Positions 7,199 to 14,985 of a stretch of 15,253 nucleotides of DNA are shown here, piece after piece (within the stretch, counting starts at the first letter, position 1; every line of letters starts with the position of its first letter). A program made the position numbers and the translations under genes. The DNA comes from JAIRNF01 sp031550925 (lineage in GTDB: Bacteria; Bacteroidota; Bacteroidia; Bacteroidales; UBA932). Under the pieces are notes generated by a model. That model was not told where the DNA came from and did no database searches. It was given only the letters and a program-made list of their open reading frames with translations. Location of the stretch: contig JAVBOE010000054.1 in the NCBI GenBank assembly GCA_031550925.1, positions 1 through 15,253 on the forward strand, written 5' to 3'.

Positions 7199-7534
7199 AT
7201 GAAAAAGATAGCCATACTAGCATTTCTTATTTTTGTAATCAGCTCATGCGCTACTACAAAATATACAAGCCCAAGAGGAATACGGCTGGGCATGACCAAG
7301 AATGAGGTTGCGGAACTTGTGGGCAAATCGTGCAAGCTGGTAAGTGCCAAGAAAACACCCGAAGGAATCTACGAAACAATGGAATACATAAAGTACCAAA
7401 AAGGTATGAGCGAGGAGATCTTTGTTTACTATTTCTTCAACGATGAATTAATTGAATGGTACACAGAAATTTTAGATGCGGGAGAGCGCAAAGGGTCTCA
7501 TTCGAAACCGGATATGTCTCATAGAAGGCCCTAG
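7199..7534 (+). CDS. Small lipoprotein with BamE/SmpA-like domain
   Basis: The protein is 111 residues. The signal MKKIAILAFLIFVISSC has a clear lipobox (ISSC, cysteine 17), so the mature protein is an envelope lipoprotein. The following RGIRLGMTKNEVAELVGKSC (26-45) is the G-M-T-x-x-E-V-x-x-L-x-G pattern of the SmpA/OmlA/BamE-like fold. That fold is found in the outer-membrane assembly factor BamE and in many unrelated small lipoproteins. The next strands (YETMEYIKY, EIFVYYFFNDELIEWY) fit the rest of the domain. Bacteroidota generally lack a clear BamE orthologue, so a role in outer-membrane protein assembly should not be assumed. The C-terminal tail is polar and basic. The gene has its own promoter and terminator. 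Confidence 0.8.
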   Translation: MKKIAILAFLIFVISSCATTKYTSPRGIRLGMTKNEVAELVGKSCKLVSAKKTPEGIYETMEYIKYQKGMSEEIFVYYFFNDELIEWYTEILDAGERKGSHSKPDMSHRRP

Positions 7535-7555
7535 CCTTAACAAAAGAACGCTCAG

Positions 7556-7604
7556 AGAGCTGCAAGGTTTCGCTAGAAGAAATTGCAGTTCTTTCTTTTT
7601 TTAT
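7556..7604 (+). terminator. Rho-independent terminator before metH
   Basis: AGAGCTGCAA (7556-7565) pairs with TTGCAGTTCT (7583-7592), one G·U pair, over a 17-base loop. It is followed by TTCTTTTTTTAT. It separates the lipoprotein from metH. Confidence 0.65.
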
Positions 7605-7626
7605 AGATTAATTAATCATAACTTAC

Positions 7627-7634
7627 TATCTTTG
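7627..7634 (+). promoter_or_regulatory. −7 box for metH-metF
   Basis: TATCTTTG matches TAnnTTTG exactly; the predicted start is near 7641. No clear −33 element is seen at 18-20 bases, which might mean activator dependence. Confidence 0.5.
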
Positions 7635-7640
7635 TTGGTT

Positions 7641-7707
7641 AACCGCAAGGTTCATGTGATATCATACAGGTCGACTACCTGTTTTACCTACTAATTTATA
7701 GCTATCA
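7641..7707 (+). promoter_or_regulatory. Structured leader of metH (two hairpins)
   Basis: The predicted transcript opens with AACCGCAAGGUU (7641-7652), a 4-bp stem closed by a GCAA (GNRA-type) tetraloop. ACAGGT (7666-7671) then pairs with ACCTGT (7677-7682) over 5 bases. The leader is too short for a cobalamin or SAM-I riboswitch, and I recognise no known SAM-sensing motif. A regulatory role is speculative. Confidence 0.3.
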
Positions 7708-10700
7708 GTGAAAAATAACCGTGAAATAATAGAGAATATCTTAAAACAACGCGTCTTAGTGTTAGATGGAGGCTTGGGAACAATGGTGCAACGTTACAAG
7801 CTACAAGAAGAAGATTATCGGGGCGAACGTTTTAAAAATTCAGCCATCGATTTAAAAGGCAATAACGATTTACTTGTCCTTACCAAACCAAGCGTTATTC
7901 AGGAAATACACGAGGCTTACCTTACAGTTGGTGCCGATATTATAGAAACAAACACGCTAAACGCTAACGCCATATCGCTAGCGGAATATGGCATGGAAAG
8001 CCTGGCTTACGAGCTAAACCTTGAAGCCTCAAAGCTAGCCCGTAATGCGGCGGATAAGTTTAGCACTCCCAATAAACCTCGATTTGTAGCGGGTTCTATC
8101 GGACCAAGCTCCAAAGCTCTTTCTATTTCACCGGATGTAAACAACCCTGCAGCCCGCAGCATTACATTCGATGAGCTACGCAATACATATGTAGATCAGC
8201 TAAGAGGAATGGCAGATGGTGGAGTTGATATCTTTCTTATCGAAACTATTTTTGATACGCTGAACGCCAAAGCCGCTCTTGTTGCAATACAAGACTACAA
8301 CGAGCAAAACAGTTGCGATATTCCTGTTATGATTTCGGCAACGCTCAGCGACTCCAGCGGTAGAACCCTTTCGGGGCAAACGCTCGAAGCGTTTTATACC
8401 TCTGTCTCTCACGTTAAGCTGTTAAGCCTTGGTCTTAACTGTGGACTTGGCGCAAAGCAAATGGCAGACCATATAGCAGAGCTGTCGTCATACTCTAAGT
8501 TTAACGTTTGTGCATATGCCAACGCCGGATACCCCGATCAATTCGGGAATTATAACGATACGCCCGAAGGCATGGCCGTATATGTTGAGCAAATGCTGAA
8601 AGATAAGCTGCTCAACATTGTTGGCGGATGCTGCGGTACAACTCCCGATCATATAGCACAATTTGCAGCTTTGTCAGAAAAGTATGCTCCGAGAGAAATT
8701 CCGGAATTCGGAACAATCAGTACATACTCCGGCATAGATGTGGTAAAGGTTTTACCGCATAGCAACTTTATTAATATCGGTGAACGAACCAACGTTGCGG
8801 GGTCTAAAAAGTTCGCGCGCCTCATCAGAGAGCAGAAGTACGAAGAGGCTATATCTATTGCACACCAACAAGTACAAGATGGCGCGCAAATCATAGATGT
8901 ATGTATGGATGATGCCATGCTGGATGCCGCTAAAGAGATGACCACATTCTTAAACCTAATGGCATCCGAGCCGGATATCGCAATACTACCCGTAATGATA
9001 GACTCATCAAAATGGGAGGTGATTGAGGCCGGATTAAAATGCACACAAGGTAAATCTATAGTCAACTCTATCAGCCTGAAAGAGGGCGAAGAAGCATTTC
9101 TTGCTAAGGCAAAGCATATCCACAAATACGGAGCAGCAACAGTTGTAATGCTTTTCGATGAACAAGGACAGGCCGATACCTACGAACGAAAAATAAAAAT
9201 AGCAGAGCGATCATACCGTTTGCTGGTAGATAAAATCGGATTCCCCCCCGAAGATATTATCATAGACCCCAATATTCTTGCCATATCTACAGGAATGGAA
9301 GAGCACAACGATTATGCTGTTGCGTTTATCAAAACCTGTAAATGGATAAAAGAAAATCTTCCGTATGCTAAGATTAGCGGGGGTGTGAGTAATCTTTCAT
9401 TTTCATATCGCGGAAACGATAAAGTACGCGAAGCCATGCATTCGGTCTTTCTATATCATGCCATACAAGCAGGCATGGACATGGGAATTGTAAATCCGGG
9501 GCAGCTGACCGTATATAGCGATATTGAGCCCGAATTGCTGAAGCTGACCGAAGACGTTGTGCTGAATCGCCGTATTGATGCCTCCGACAGGCTTATTGCA
9601 TACGCAAGCCAAATGGTTGACGACAAGGCGAACAAAGAAGGAAAGAAAGAGGAAGATTGGCGTAAACAACCGCCTGTAGAACGGTTACAGCACGCAATGG
9701 TTAAAGGCATTGCCGATTATGTAGAACAAGATATTGCAGAGCTGCTTCCTTCATACTCCTCTCCTATTGGTATTATTGAAGGGCCTTTAATGAACGGAAT
9801 GAACCAAGTGGGCACACTATTTGGTGAAGGAAAAATGTTTTTGCCGCAGGTAGTAAAAAGCGCGCGTGTAATGAAACGCGCCGTTGCCTATCTTGAACCG
9901 CTTATACAAAAAGAAAAAGAGCAGAATAATTCGACCCACGCTCCGGGACAAATACTGCTTGCCACCGTAAAAGGCGATGTACCCGATATCGGTCAAAACA
10001 TTGTTGGCGTTGTGCTTAGCTGCAACGGCTATGATGTGGTTGACTTGGGTGTAATGGTTCCTACTCAAAAAATCATTGAAACGGCTATTGCGATAAAAGC
10101 AGATATTATAGGGCTAAGCGGGCTTATCACACCATCGCTTGACGAGATGGTAAATGTTGCCACAGAAATGGAGAAAAAGGGGTTGCGCACTCCGTTGATA
10201 GTAGGTGGCGCTGCAACCAGTCCATTGCATACTGCTGTTGCCATACAACCAAAGTATAATGAAGGCGTTATTCACGTAAAAGATGCCTCGCAGATAGCGC
10301 TCGTGGCAAAGAATTTACTATCGGAAAATCAACAGGATTCATATATCAGTAGCATCAATAGTGAGTATGCAAAGCTTCGCTCGGATTACGAGAAAAAACA
10401 GGAGGAAAAATCACTCATTTCTCTGGAAGAAGCACGAAAAAAGAAAATTGTCATTGATTGGAACAAAGAAATTATTCCGACTCCAAAGGCTTTAGGTATA
10501 ACGGTTTTTGACGACCACCCTATCGACGAGCTGATTCCATACATTAACTGGACTGCGTTTTTCTACTCTTGGGGGCTAAAAGGGCAATATCCCAACATAT
10601 TCGACCATTCAACAATGGGAGACGAAGCAAAGAGTTTATATAACGATGCAAACTCTCTTTTGAAAAAAATCGCAGATAATAAGCTTTACACAGCCAAGGC

Positions 10701-11352
10701 TGTTGTGGGCATATTCCCCGCATCATCAAAAGATGAAGATATACTTGTTTACGCTGATAACGAACGTTCTTCTGTTGCTGCTACCATACACATGCTTCGT
10801 AATCAGGAGCGAAAAGCAGCTGGAAGCAACAATAACTCATTAGCCGATTTTATTGCTCCGCTTGACTCAAACAGAAAGGACTATATTGGTCTGTTTACTG
10901 CCACTGCCGGAATTGGTGCAGAGGTATTAGCAAATAAGTATAAAGAGGAGAAAGACGAATATCATTCTATTCTTGCAAAAATTCTTGCAGACCGCCTAGT
11001 CGAAGCCTTTTCAGAGTTACTGCATGAGAAAACAAAAGATGAACTGTGGGGTTTTCCTGAAAGTATAAGTGGAATTCGTCCAGCCTTTGGTTATCCCGTA
11101 TGCCCTGAGCATAGCGAGAAGAAAACAGCATTTGAACTGCTAAGCACCGAAAAAAATACAGGCATTCAGCTTACCGAAAATTATGCGATGAGTCCCGCTG
11201 CATCGGTCTGCGGACTATACTTTGCTAATCCTCAGGCACACTATTTCAGCGTAGGTGCAATAGGTAGCGATCAAACAAAGTTATACGCCGAAAGAAAAAA
11301 TATAACAGAAGAAGAAGCAACCAGACTGCTTGCTCAAAACAGGCAGCAATAA
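7708..11352 (+). CDS. metH: Cobalamin-dependent methionine synthase, cobalt-ligand histidine replaced by proline
   Basis: The protein is 1214 residues, full-length and collinear with E. coli MetH. It begins at a GTG in a leader without an alternative in-frame ATG; homology starts at once (LVLDGGLGTMVQ). Order of domains: homocysteine-binding zinc domain (about 15-330) with Cys245 in LNCG and Cys308-Cys309 in GGCCGTT; methyltetrahydrofolate domain (about 345-610; IGERTNVAGS, IDSSKW, GGVSNLSFS); helical cap (about 650-740; FGEGKMFLPQVVKSARVMK); cobalamin domain (about 746-885; LSGLITPSLDEM); SAM-dependent reactivation domain (about 905-1210; RPAFGYPVCPEH with Arg1124 and Tyr1129). The enzyme transfers methyl from 5-methyl-tetrahydrofolate to homocysteine. 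The cobalt-binding motif D-x-H-x-x-G reads DVPDIG (757-762), so the axial histidine is missing; residue 763, usually lysine, is glutamine. metF follows after 21 bases, so the two are an operon. Confidence 0.97.
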   Translation: MKNNREIIENILKQRVLVLDGGLGTMVQRYKLQEEDYRGERFKNSAIDLKGNNDLLVLTKPSVIQEIHEAYLTVGADIIETNTLNANAISLAEYGMESLAYELNLEASKLARNAADKFSTPNKPRFVAGSIGPSSKALSISPDVNNPAARSITFDELRNTYVDQLRGMADGGVDIFLIETIFDTLNAKAALVAIQDYNEQNSCDIPVMISATLSDSSGRTLSGQTLEAFYTSVSHVKLLSLGLNCGLGAKQMADHIAELSSYSKFNVCAYANAGYPDQFGNYNDTPEGMAVYVEQMLKDKLLNIVGGCCGTTPDHIAQFAALSEKYAPREIPEFGTISTYSGIDVVKVLPHSNFINIGERTNVAGSKKFARLIREQKYEEAISIAHQQVQDGAQIIDVCMDDAMLDAAKEMTTFLNLMASEPDIAILPVMIDSSKWEVIEAGLKCTQGKSIVNSISLKEGEEAFLAKAKHIHKYGAATVVMLFDEQGQADTYERKIKIAERSYRLLVDKIGFPPEDIIIDPNILAISTGMEEHNDYAVAFIKTCKWIKENLPYAKISGGVSNLSFSYRGNDKVREAMHSVFLYHAIQAGMDMGIVNPGQLTVYSDIEPELLKLTEDVVLNRRIDASDRLIAYASQMVDDKANKEGKKEEDWRKQPPVERLQHAMVKGIADYVEQDIAELLPSYSSPIGIIEGPLMNGMNQVGTLFGEGKMFLPQVVKSARVMKRAVAYLEPLIQKEKEQNNSTHAPGQILLATVKGDVPDIGQNIVGVVLSCNGYDVVDLGVMVPTQKIIETAIAIKADIIGLSGLITPSLDEMVNVATEMEKKGLRTPLIVGGAATSPLHTAVAIQPKYNEGVIHVKDASQIALVAKNLLSENQQDSYISSINSEYAKLRSDYEKKQEEKSLISLEEARKKKIVIDWNKEIIPTPKALGITVFDDHPIDELIPYINWTAFFYSWGLKGQYPNIFDHSTMGDEAKSLYNDANSLLKKIADNKLYTAKAVVGIFPASSKDEDILVYADNERSSVAATIHMLRNQERKAAGSNNNSLADFIAPLDSNRKDYIGLFTATAGIGAEVLANKYKEEKDEYHSILAKILADRLVEAFSELLHEKTKDELWGFPESISGIRPAFGYPVCPEHSEKKTAFELLSTEKNTGIQLTENYAMSPAASVCGLYFANPQAHYFSVGAIGSDQTKLYAERKNITEEEATRLLAQNRQQ

Positions 11353-11373
11353 GCTAATCCAAGATTTACCAAA

Positions 11374-12327
11374 ATGAAAGTACACGAAATAATCCAACAA
11401 TCCGATAAGACACTCCTTACACTCGAACTGCTTCCACCCGTTAAGGGGAGCAACTTTGATGAGATTGCATCCACCATAGAATCGTTAGTAGAATTCAACC
11501 CTGCATACGTAAATATTACCTATCATCGTGCCGATGTCGTTACTACCAAGAACAGCAAGGGAGAAACAGAAAAGCATATTACAAAAAAGCGTCCCGGAAC
11601 GGTTAGCATCGCCGCAGCCATAAAGTATAAGTATGGCTTAGAGGTAGTGCCACACATCGTTTGCGGAGGTTTTACCAAAGAAGAAACCGAAGATGCTTTA
11701 ATTGATCTCAACTTTTTATCGATACAAAATGTGCTGGCATTACGTGGTGATAAGCGTAAGAATGATGAGCATTTTGAGGGAGATGAGAACGGTCATGCGC
11801 ATGCCATAGATCTGCTAAAACAGATAAAAAACATGAACAAGGGCATCTACCTGCACTCTGAAATATCAAATGCTGTCGCCACCGATTTTTCTGTTGGTGT
11901 AGCAGGTTACCCCGAAATACACGGAGACGCCGAAAGCATGGAGCAAGACCTTGCATACCTCAAGCAAAAAGTTGATGCCGGCGCCGACTATATCGTTACC
12001 CAAATGTTTTTTGATAATGCTGCTTTTATTCGCTTTGTTGAGAAATGTAGAAGTATGGGAATCACAACTCCTATTATCCCCGGGCTTAAACCTATATCGG
12101 TAAAGCGCCAGCTGGATATTCTTCCGGAGACTTTTCATCTTGCTATTCCGGAAGATTTAAAGAAGGAAGTGGAAAAATGCAAAGACGAGAAAACCGTTAA
12201 ACAAGTTGGTATAGAGTGGGCTATTGCTCAATGTAAAGAACTGAAAAAATTTGGTGTTCCCGCTCTACACTTTTACACTATGGGCAGACCCGATAATATA
12301 GTGGCTATTTGTAAAGAGATTTTCTAA
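11374..12327 (+). CDS. metF: 5,10-methylenetetrahydrofolate reductase
   Basis: The protein is 317 residues, close to the usual bacterial length of about 300. It reduces 5,10-methylene- to 5-methyl-tetrahydrofolate with FAD and NAD(P)H, the methyl donor consumed by the preceding gene. The catalytic glutamate is in LELLPP (Glu18; canonical FEFFPP, so the flanking phenylalanines are leucines). ALRGD (Asp126) is the flavin/folate aspartate motif. YPE (179-181), VTQMFFD (Gln210) and LHFYTMGR near the C-terminus follow the family pattern. An insertion rich in charged residues around 58-73 (KNSKGETEKHITKKR) follows the first strands. The start lies 21 bases after the metH stop, with no promoter or terminator between, so it is co-transcribed with metH. 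Confidence 0.96.
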   Translation: MKVHEIIQQSDKTLLTLELLPPVKGSNFDEIASTIESLVEFNPAYVNITYHRADVVTTKNSKGETEKHITKKRPGTVSIAAAIKYKYGLEVVPHIVCGGFTKEETEDALIDLNFLSIQNVLALRGDKRKNDEHFEGDENGHAHAIDLLKQIKNMNKGIYLHSEISNAVATDFSVGVAGYPEIHGDAESMEQDLAYLKQKVDAGADYIVTQMFFDNAAFIRFVEKCRSMGITTPIIPGLKPISVKRQLDILPETFHLAIPEDLKKEVEKCKDEKTVKQVGIEWAIAQCKELKKFGVPALHFYTMGRPDNIVAICKEIF

Positions 12328-12338
12328 GCTAATTTTTT

Positions 12339-12518
12339 GTCATTTCGAGCATAGCGAGAACCGTCAGCTCGGCGAAGCCAAATCTCCTCAATAATCGCAA
12401 ATCGCTGGCTAGCGCACGCTGCAAAAGTCCCCTTTAGGGGATTTAGGGGTAAATGCACTGTTGCCTAATTCAGCATACTACTACTTTTCAGGAGATTTCT
12501 TGCTACGCTCAAAATGAC
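12339..12518. repeat. MITE-like palindromic element, 180 bp
   Basis: The ends (12339-12360 and 12497-12518) are 22-bp inverted repeats with 3 mismatches, beginning GTCATTTCGAGC and ending GCTCAAAATGAC. AAATCTCCT (12380-12388) and AGGAGATTT (12490-12498) extend the inverted symmetry inward, interrupted on the left by about 19 bases. The interior has no coding sequence but contains a copy of the CCCCTTTAGGGG repeat. From memory, similar GTCATTTCGAGC...AGCGAGAAATCTCC palindromes recur in Bacteroidota intergenic regions. It fills most of the metF-mqnE gap. Confidence 0.7.
12424..12453 (+). repeat. 30-bp repeat with CCCC/GGGG palindrome, copy 1
   Basis: This copy contains TCCCCTTTAGGGGATTTAGG. 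It is the exact reverse complement of 13695-13724 beyond mqnE. The core CCCCTTTAGGGG forms a short hairpin. It lies inside the 180-bp palindromic element, so one repeat seems nested in another. Confidence 0.85.
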
Positions 12519-12538
12519 GGGTATATATAAAATAAGCT

Positions 12539-12546
12539 TACCTTTG
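12539..12546 (+). promoter_or_regulatory. −7 box for mqnE
   Basis: TACCTTTG matches TAnnTTTG exactly and lies just beyond the end of the palindromic element. The predicted start near 12553 leaves a leader of about 16 bases. No −33 box is apparent; the expected position falls at the end of the repeat element. Confidence 0.5.
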
Positions 12547-12568
12547 TAGCTCAAAATATGTAATATAA

Positions 12569-13684
12569 ATGAACTCCGAAGTATTAGACTTGTTACTGCA
12601 TAACAACCTCTTTAAAACGGTTGCCAACAAAATACAAAACAACACACGGGTAACTTCCGAAGAAGGGCTTGCTTTATACGAAAGTAACCAGCTGGCCGTA
12701 CTGGGCTTACTGGCAAATATGAAGCGTGAGCAGCTGAATGGTCTCAATGTTTATTTTAATCGCAATTTCCATATAGAGCCTACCAACATTTGCATTCATA
12801 GCTGTAAGTTCTGTTCGTATCGTCGTAAGAAAAACGAAGAAGGGGTGTGGGATTACAGCATAGAAGATATGCTGAACATTTGTCGAAAGTACGTAGGACA
12901 AGGCATCACAGAAGTACATATAGTTGGCGGCGTTCATCCAGATCATAATTTAGAGTACTACGCCGAGCTGATTCGCGAAGTAAAGAAAATACTACCCAAC
13001 GCACACATCAAAGCCTTTACTGCCGTTGAGCTTGACTACATGATAAAGCAATCGGGATTTGACTGGGCAGAAGGGTTACAACGCTTGAAAGAAGCAGGGC
13101 TCGATTCTATTCCCGGTGGTGGCGCTGAAATTTTCGACGAAAAAATACGTGCGGAAATATGCGAGCAAAAATCGCAATCGGCTACATGGCTTGGCATACA
13201 TGAGGCCGCTCATAAACAAGGTATTCCGTCTAATGCAACTATGCTATATGGACATATTGAAAGCTATGCTCACCGCATCGATCACCTTAACCGCTTACGC
13301 GAGCTGCAAGACAAAACCGGAGGCTTCAACGCATTCATACCGCTTAAATATAAAAAGTACCATAACTCTATGCAGCAGATTGGCGAAGTTAGCGTTGTTG
13401 AGGTGCTGAAAAACTTTGCGGTTTGTCGTATTATGCTTGATAATATTCCGCATATAAAATCATACTGGCCTATGCTGGGTAAGGAGCTGGCAACCATCGC
13501 CCTCTCTTTTGGTGCCGATGATATGGACGGAACAATTGATGATACTACCAAAATATACTCTATGGCAGGTGCCGAAGAAACCAATCCGGCCCTTACATCA
13601 GATGCTATGGTTGATATGATTAAGAAGGCAGGGTTTACTCCTATAGAAAGAGATTCTGTTTACAATATTGTGCGGACTTATTAA
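12569..13684 (+). CDS. mqnE: Aminofutalosine synthase (radical SAM), futalosine menaquinone pathway
   Basis: The protein is 371 residues. CIHSCKFC (75-82) is the C-x3-C-x2-C motif (Cys75, Cys79, Cys82) that binds the 4Fe-4S cluster of radical SAM enzymes. HIVGGVHPD, IKAFTAVEL, IPGGGAEIF, SNATMLYGHIES and TGGFNAFIPL are characteristic of the MqnE/CofH group. I favour MqnE over MqnC because of AFTAVEL and GGGAEIF with the SNATMLYGH block, and over CofH because the rest of the F420 pathway is not expected in Bacteroidota. MqnE joins the SAM-derived adenosyl radical to 3-[(1-carboxyvinyl)oxy]benzoate to make aminofutalosine, an early cytoplasmic step of menaquinone synthesis. Other mqn genes are not in the window. 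The gene has its own −7 box and is flanked by inverted copies of a 30-bp repeat. Confidence 0.92.
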   Translation: MNSEVLDLLLHNNLFKTVANKIQNNTRVTSEEGLALYESNQLAVLGLLANMKREQLNGLNVYFNRNFHIEPTNICIHSCKFCSYRRKKNEEGVWDYSIEDMLNICRKYVGQGITEVHIVGGVHPDHNLEYYAELIREVKKILPNAHIKAFTAVELDYMIKQSGFDWAEGLQRLKEAGLDSIPGGGAEIFDEKIRAEICEQKSQSATWLGIHEAAHKQGIPSNATMLYGHIESYAHRIDHLNRLRELQDKTGGFNAFIPLKYKKYHNSMQQIGEVSVVEVLKNFAVCRIMLDNIPHIKSYWPMLGKELATIALSFGADDMDGTIDDTTKIYSMAGAEETNPALTSDAMVDMIKKAGFTPIERDSVYNIVRTY

Positions 13685-13694
13685 GCTCTATTCC

Positions 13695-13724
13695 TTTACC
13701 CCTAAATCCCCTAAAGGGGACTTT
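13695..13724 (-). repeat. 30-bp repeat with CCCC/GGGG palindrome, copy 2
   Basis: This is the exact reverse complement of 12424-12453, placed 10 bases after the mqnE stop. Its hairpin CCCCTAAAGGGG followed by ACTTTCT could act as a weak terminator for mqnE. Confidence 0.85.
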
Positions 13725-13960
13725 CTGGAAGTGCAGAATTAGCCCGAGTCCGCTGAAAGAACATGCGATACGTATGCATGTAGTTCTCCAAATAAGGCTT
13801 TCTCTTTTGTAACGAATTTACATTTTACATTGGCTATTCAACTATGGCAAACAACTTGCAGTATGGCAATTAGCCAGGACAACGCTTCCCACGAGAAAAC
13901 AGGCTAGTCTATGAAAAGCCACTAGCGTCGGGCCACCTTGATCTTTTGTTCTACATTTTT
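13725..13960. other. Intergenic stretch without a gene
   Basis: No credible coding region, promoter consensus or strong terminator is visible. GAACATGC (13760-13767) and GCATGTAGTTC (13776-13786) can form an imperfect hairpin around ATACGTAT. The stretch separates the convergent mqnE and beta-propeller genes. Confidence 0.4.
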
Positions 13961-14923
13961 TTACACTATTTCTACTACGCCAAGCCAACAGGCATACGTT
14001 GCCAATAACAGATAGTTGTCTATTTTTATAATACCTCTGGAGCTGTCTGAGCAGCCGTCTTTCGATTTATATTCTTTGATGACTTGCTTGTATTTCAATT
14101 CGGGAATTTCGCCCGAAGCATCTATTACACATACGGCAGGTGCGTGGTCTCTACTTTCGATGGCTTTCCCCAATACATAAATACGATCTCCTTCACGCAC
14201 AAATTGTTTGCCAAGTCCTACTCCCGTTTTTGCCGATTTTACCCGCTTTGCTGTTGCAGGGTTGGAGACATCTATTTTCAGTACGTTTTCATCTTTGCCA
14301 CCAAGTATCAAAACGCTTTCCCCTTCTATCCACCATTCAATATTTGAAGGTATCACGAACTGTGTGGGAATATCTTTTATTTCTGTAAGTTCGTCTTTTT
14401 TTAACTCAAATAGCCGAACGCCGTCGAACCCTCTTGAGCCGCCTTTGGTTATCAATAAAGATTCATGCACTACAATATCGTTTATACTATCTTTCCAAGC
14501 AAGCAAAGTATTTACTTCTCCTGTAGGCAAAATCTCCATAATGCCACCTTTCCTCCCTGCTGCATAAATTTTCCCGTTGCTGAGGTACAAGCCGTTTATC
14601 TCCACACCTTCATCCTGCACTACGATTTCCTGTTTCTGCGTAATATGCAAAGGGTCTGAAACATCCAATATATGAATATGTTCTTCTTTTTCACGAGTCC
14701 GTTTTCCCCACACATACAGCTCATCGCCGAACAATCTCATATTGTTTCGGAAAGTCGGAAAAGGGAATTCCGCTACTTTCTGTAAGTTTCTAATGTCTTT
14801 GGTATCCCAAACCGATAAAAACCGTTGTTGATGGATAATGAGATAACTTTTGTGCAATATCATTCCCACCAAATTTTTAATTTCCAACTCATTGGTTGGG
14901 CAATCTACATACTTGAATTCCAT
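13961..14923 (-). CDS. LVIVD-repeat-like beta-propeller protein, cytoplasmic
   Basis: The protein is 320 residues with no signal peptide or membrane segment, so it is probably cytoplasmic. It is made of repeated beta-rich blocks of about 40-60 residues, each with a short hydrophobic strand followed by an aspartate turn. Examples are LSVWDTKDIRN (36-46), HILDVSDPLHI (84-94), VLKIDVSNPATA (214-225) and VCVIDASGEIP (264-274), alternating with strands such as GDELYVWGK, NGKIYAAGR, ESVLILGGK and DRIYVLGK. The D-V-S-D/N-P turn is the hallmark of LVIVD repeats, which fold as beta-propellers. No catalytic residues are recognisable; propellers of this kind usually act as binding scaffolds. The specific function is unknown. 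An IS982-type element begins about 34 bases upstream of the start codon, and no TAnnTTTG box is visible between them. Confidence 0.7.
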   Translation of the reverse strand: MEFKYVDCPTNELEIKNLVGMILHKSYLIIHQQRFLSVWDTKDIRNLQKVAEFPFPTFRNNMRLFGDELYVWGKRTREKEEHIHILDVSDPLHITQKQEIVVQDEGVEINGLYLSNGKIYAAGRKGGIMEILPTGEVNTLLAWKDSINDIVVHESLLITKGGSRGFDGVRLFELKKDELTEIKDIPTQFVIPSNIEWWIEGESVLILGGKDENVLKIDVSNPATAKRVKSAKTGVGLGKQFVREGDRIYVLGKAIESRDHAPAVCVIDASGEIPELKYKQVIKEYKSKDGCSDSSRGIIKIDNYLLLATYACWLGVVEIV

Positions 14924-14985
14924 AATTTGTTTCCTAATACAATCTTAATATTACCTACCCGTAGTGCATTTAGATAAATAAAAAG

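Noticed and set aside
7641..7707. SAM-I or cobalamin riboswitch before metH
   Set aside because: Only about 67 bases lie between the predicted transcription start and the GTG, and no conserved core of these riboswitches is visible.
8649..9125. 158-residue open frame on the minus strand inside metH
   Set aside because: The sense strand encodes the conserved methyltetrahydrofolate domain of MetH; the antisense frame has no family features.
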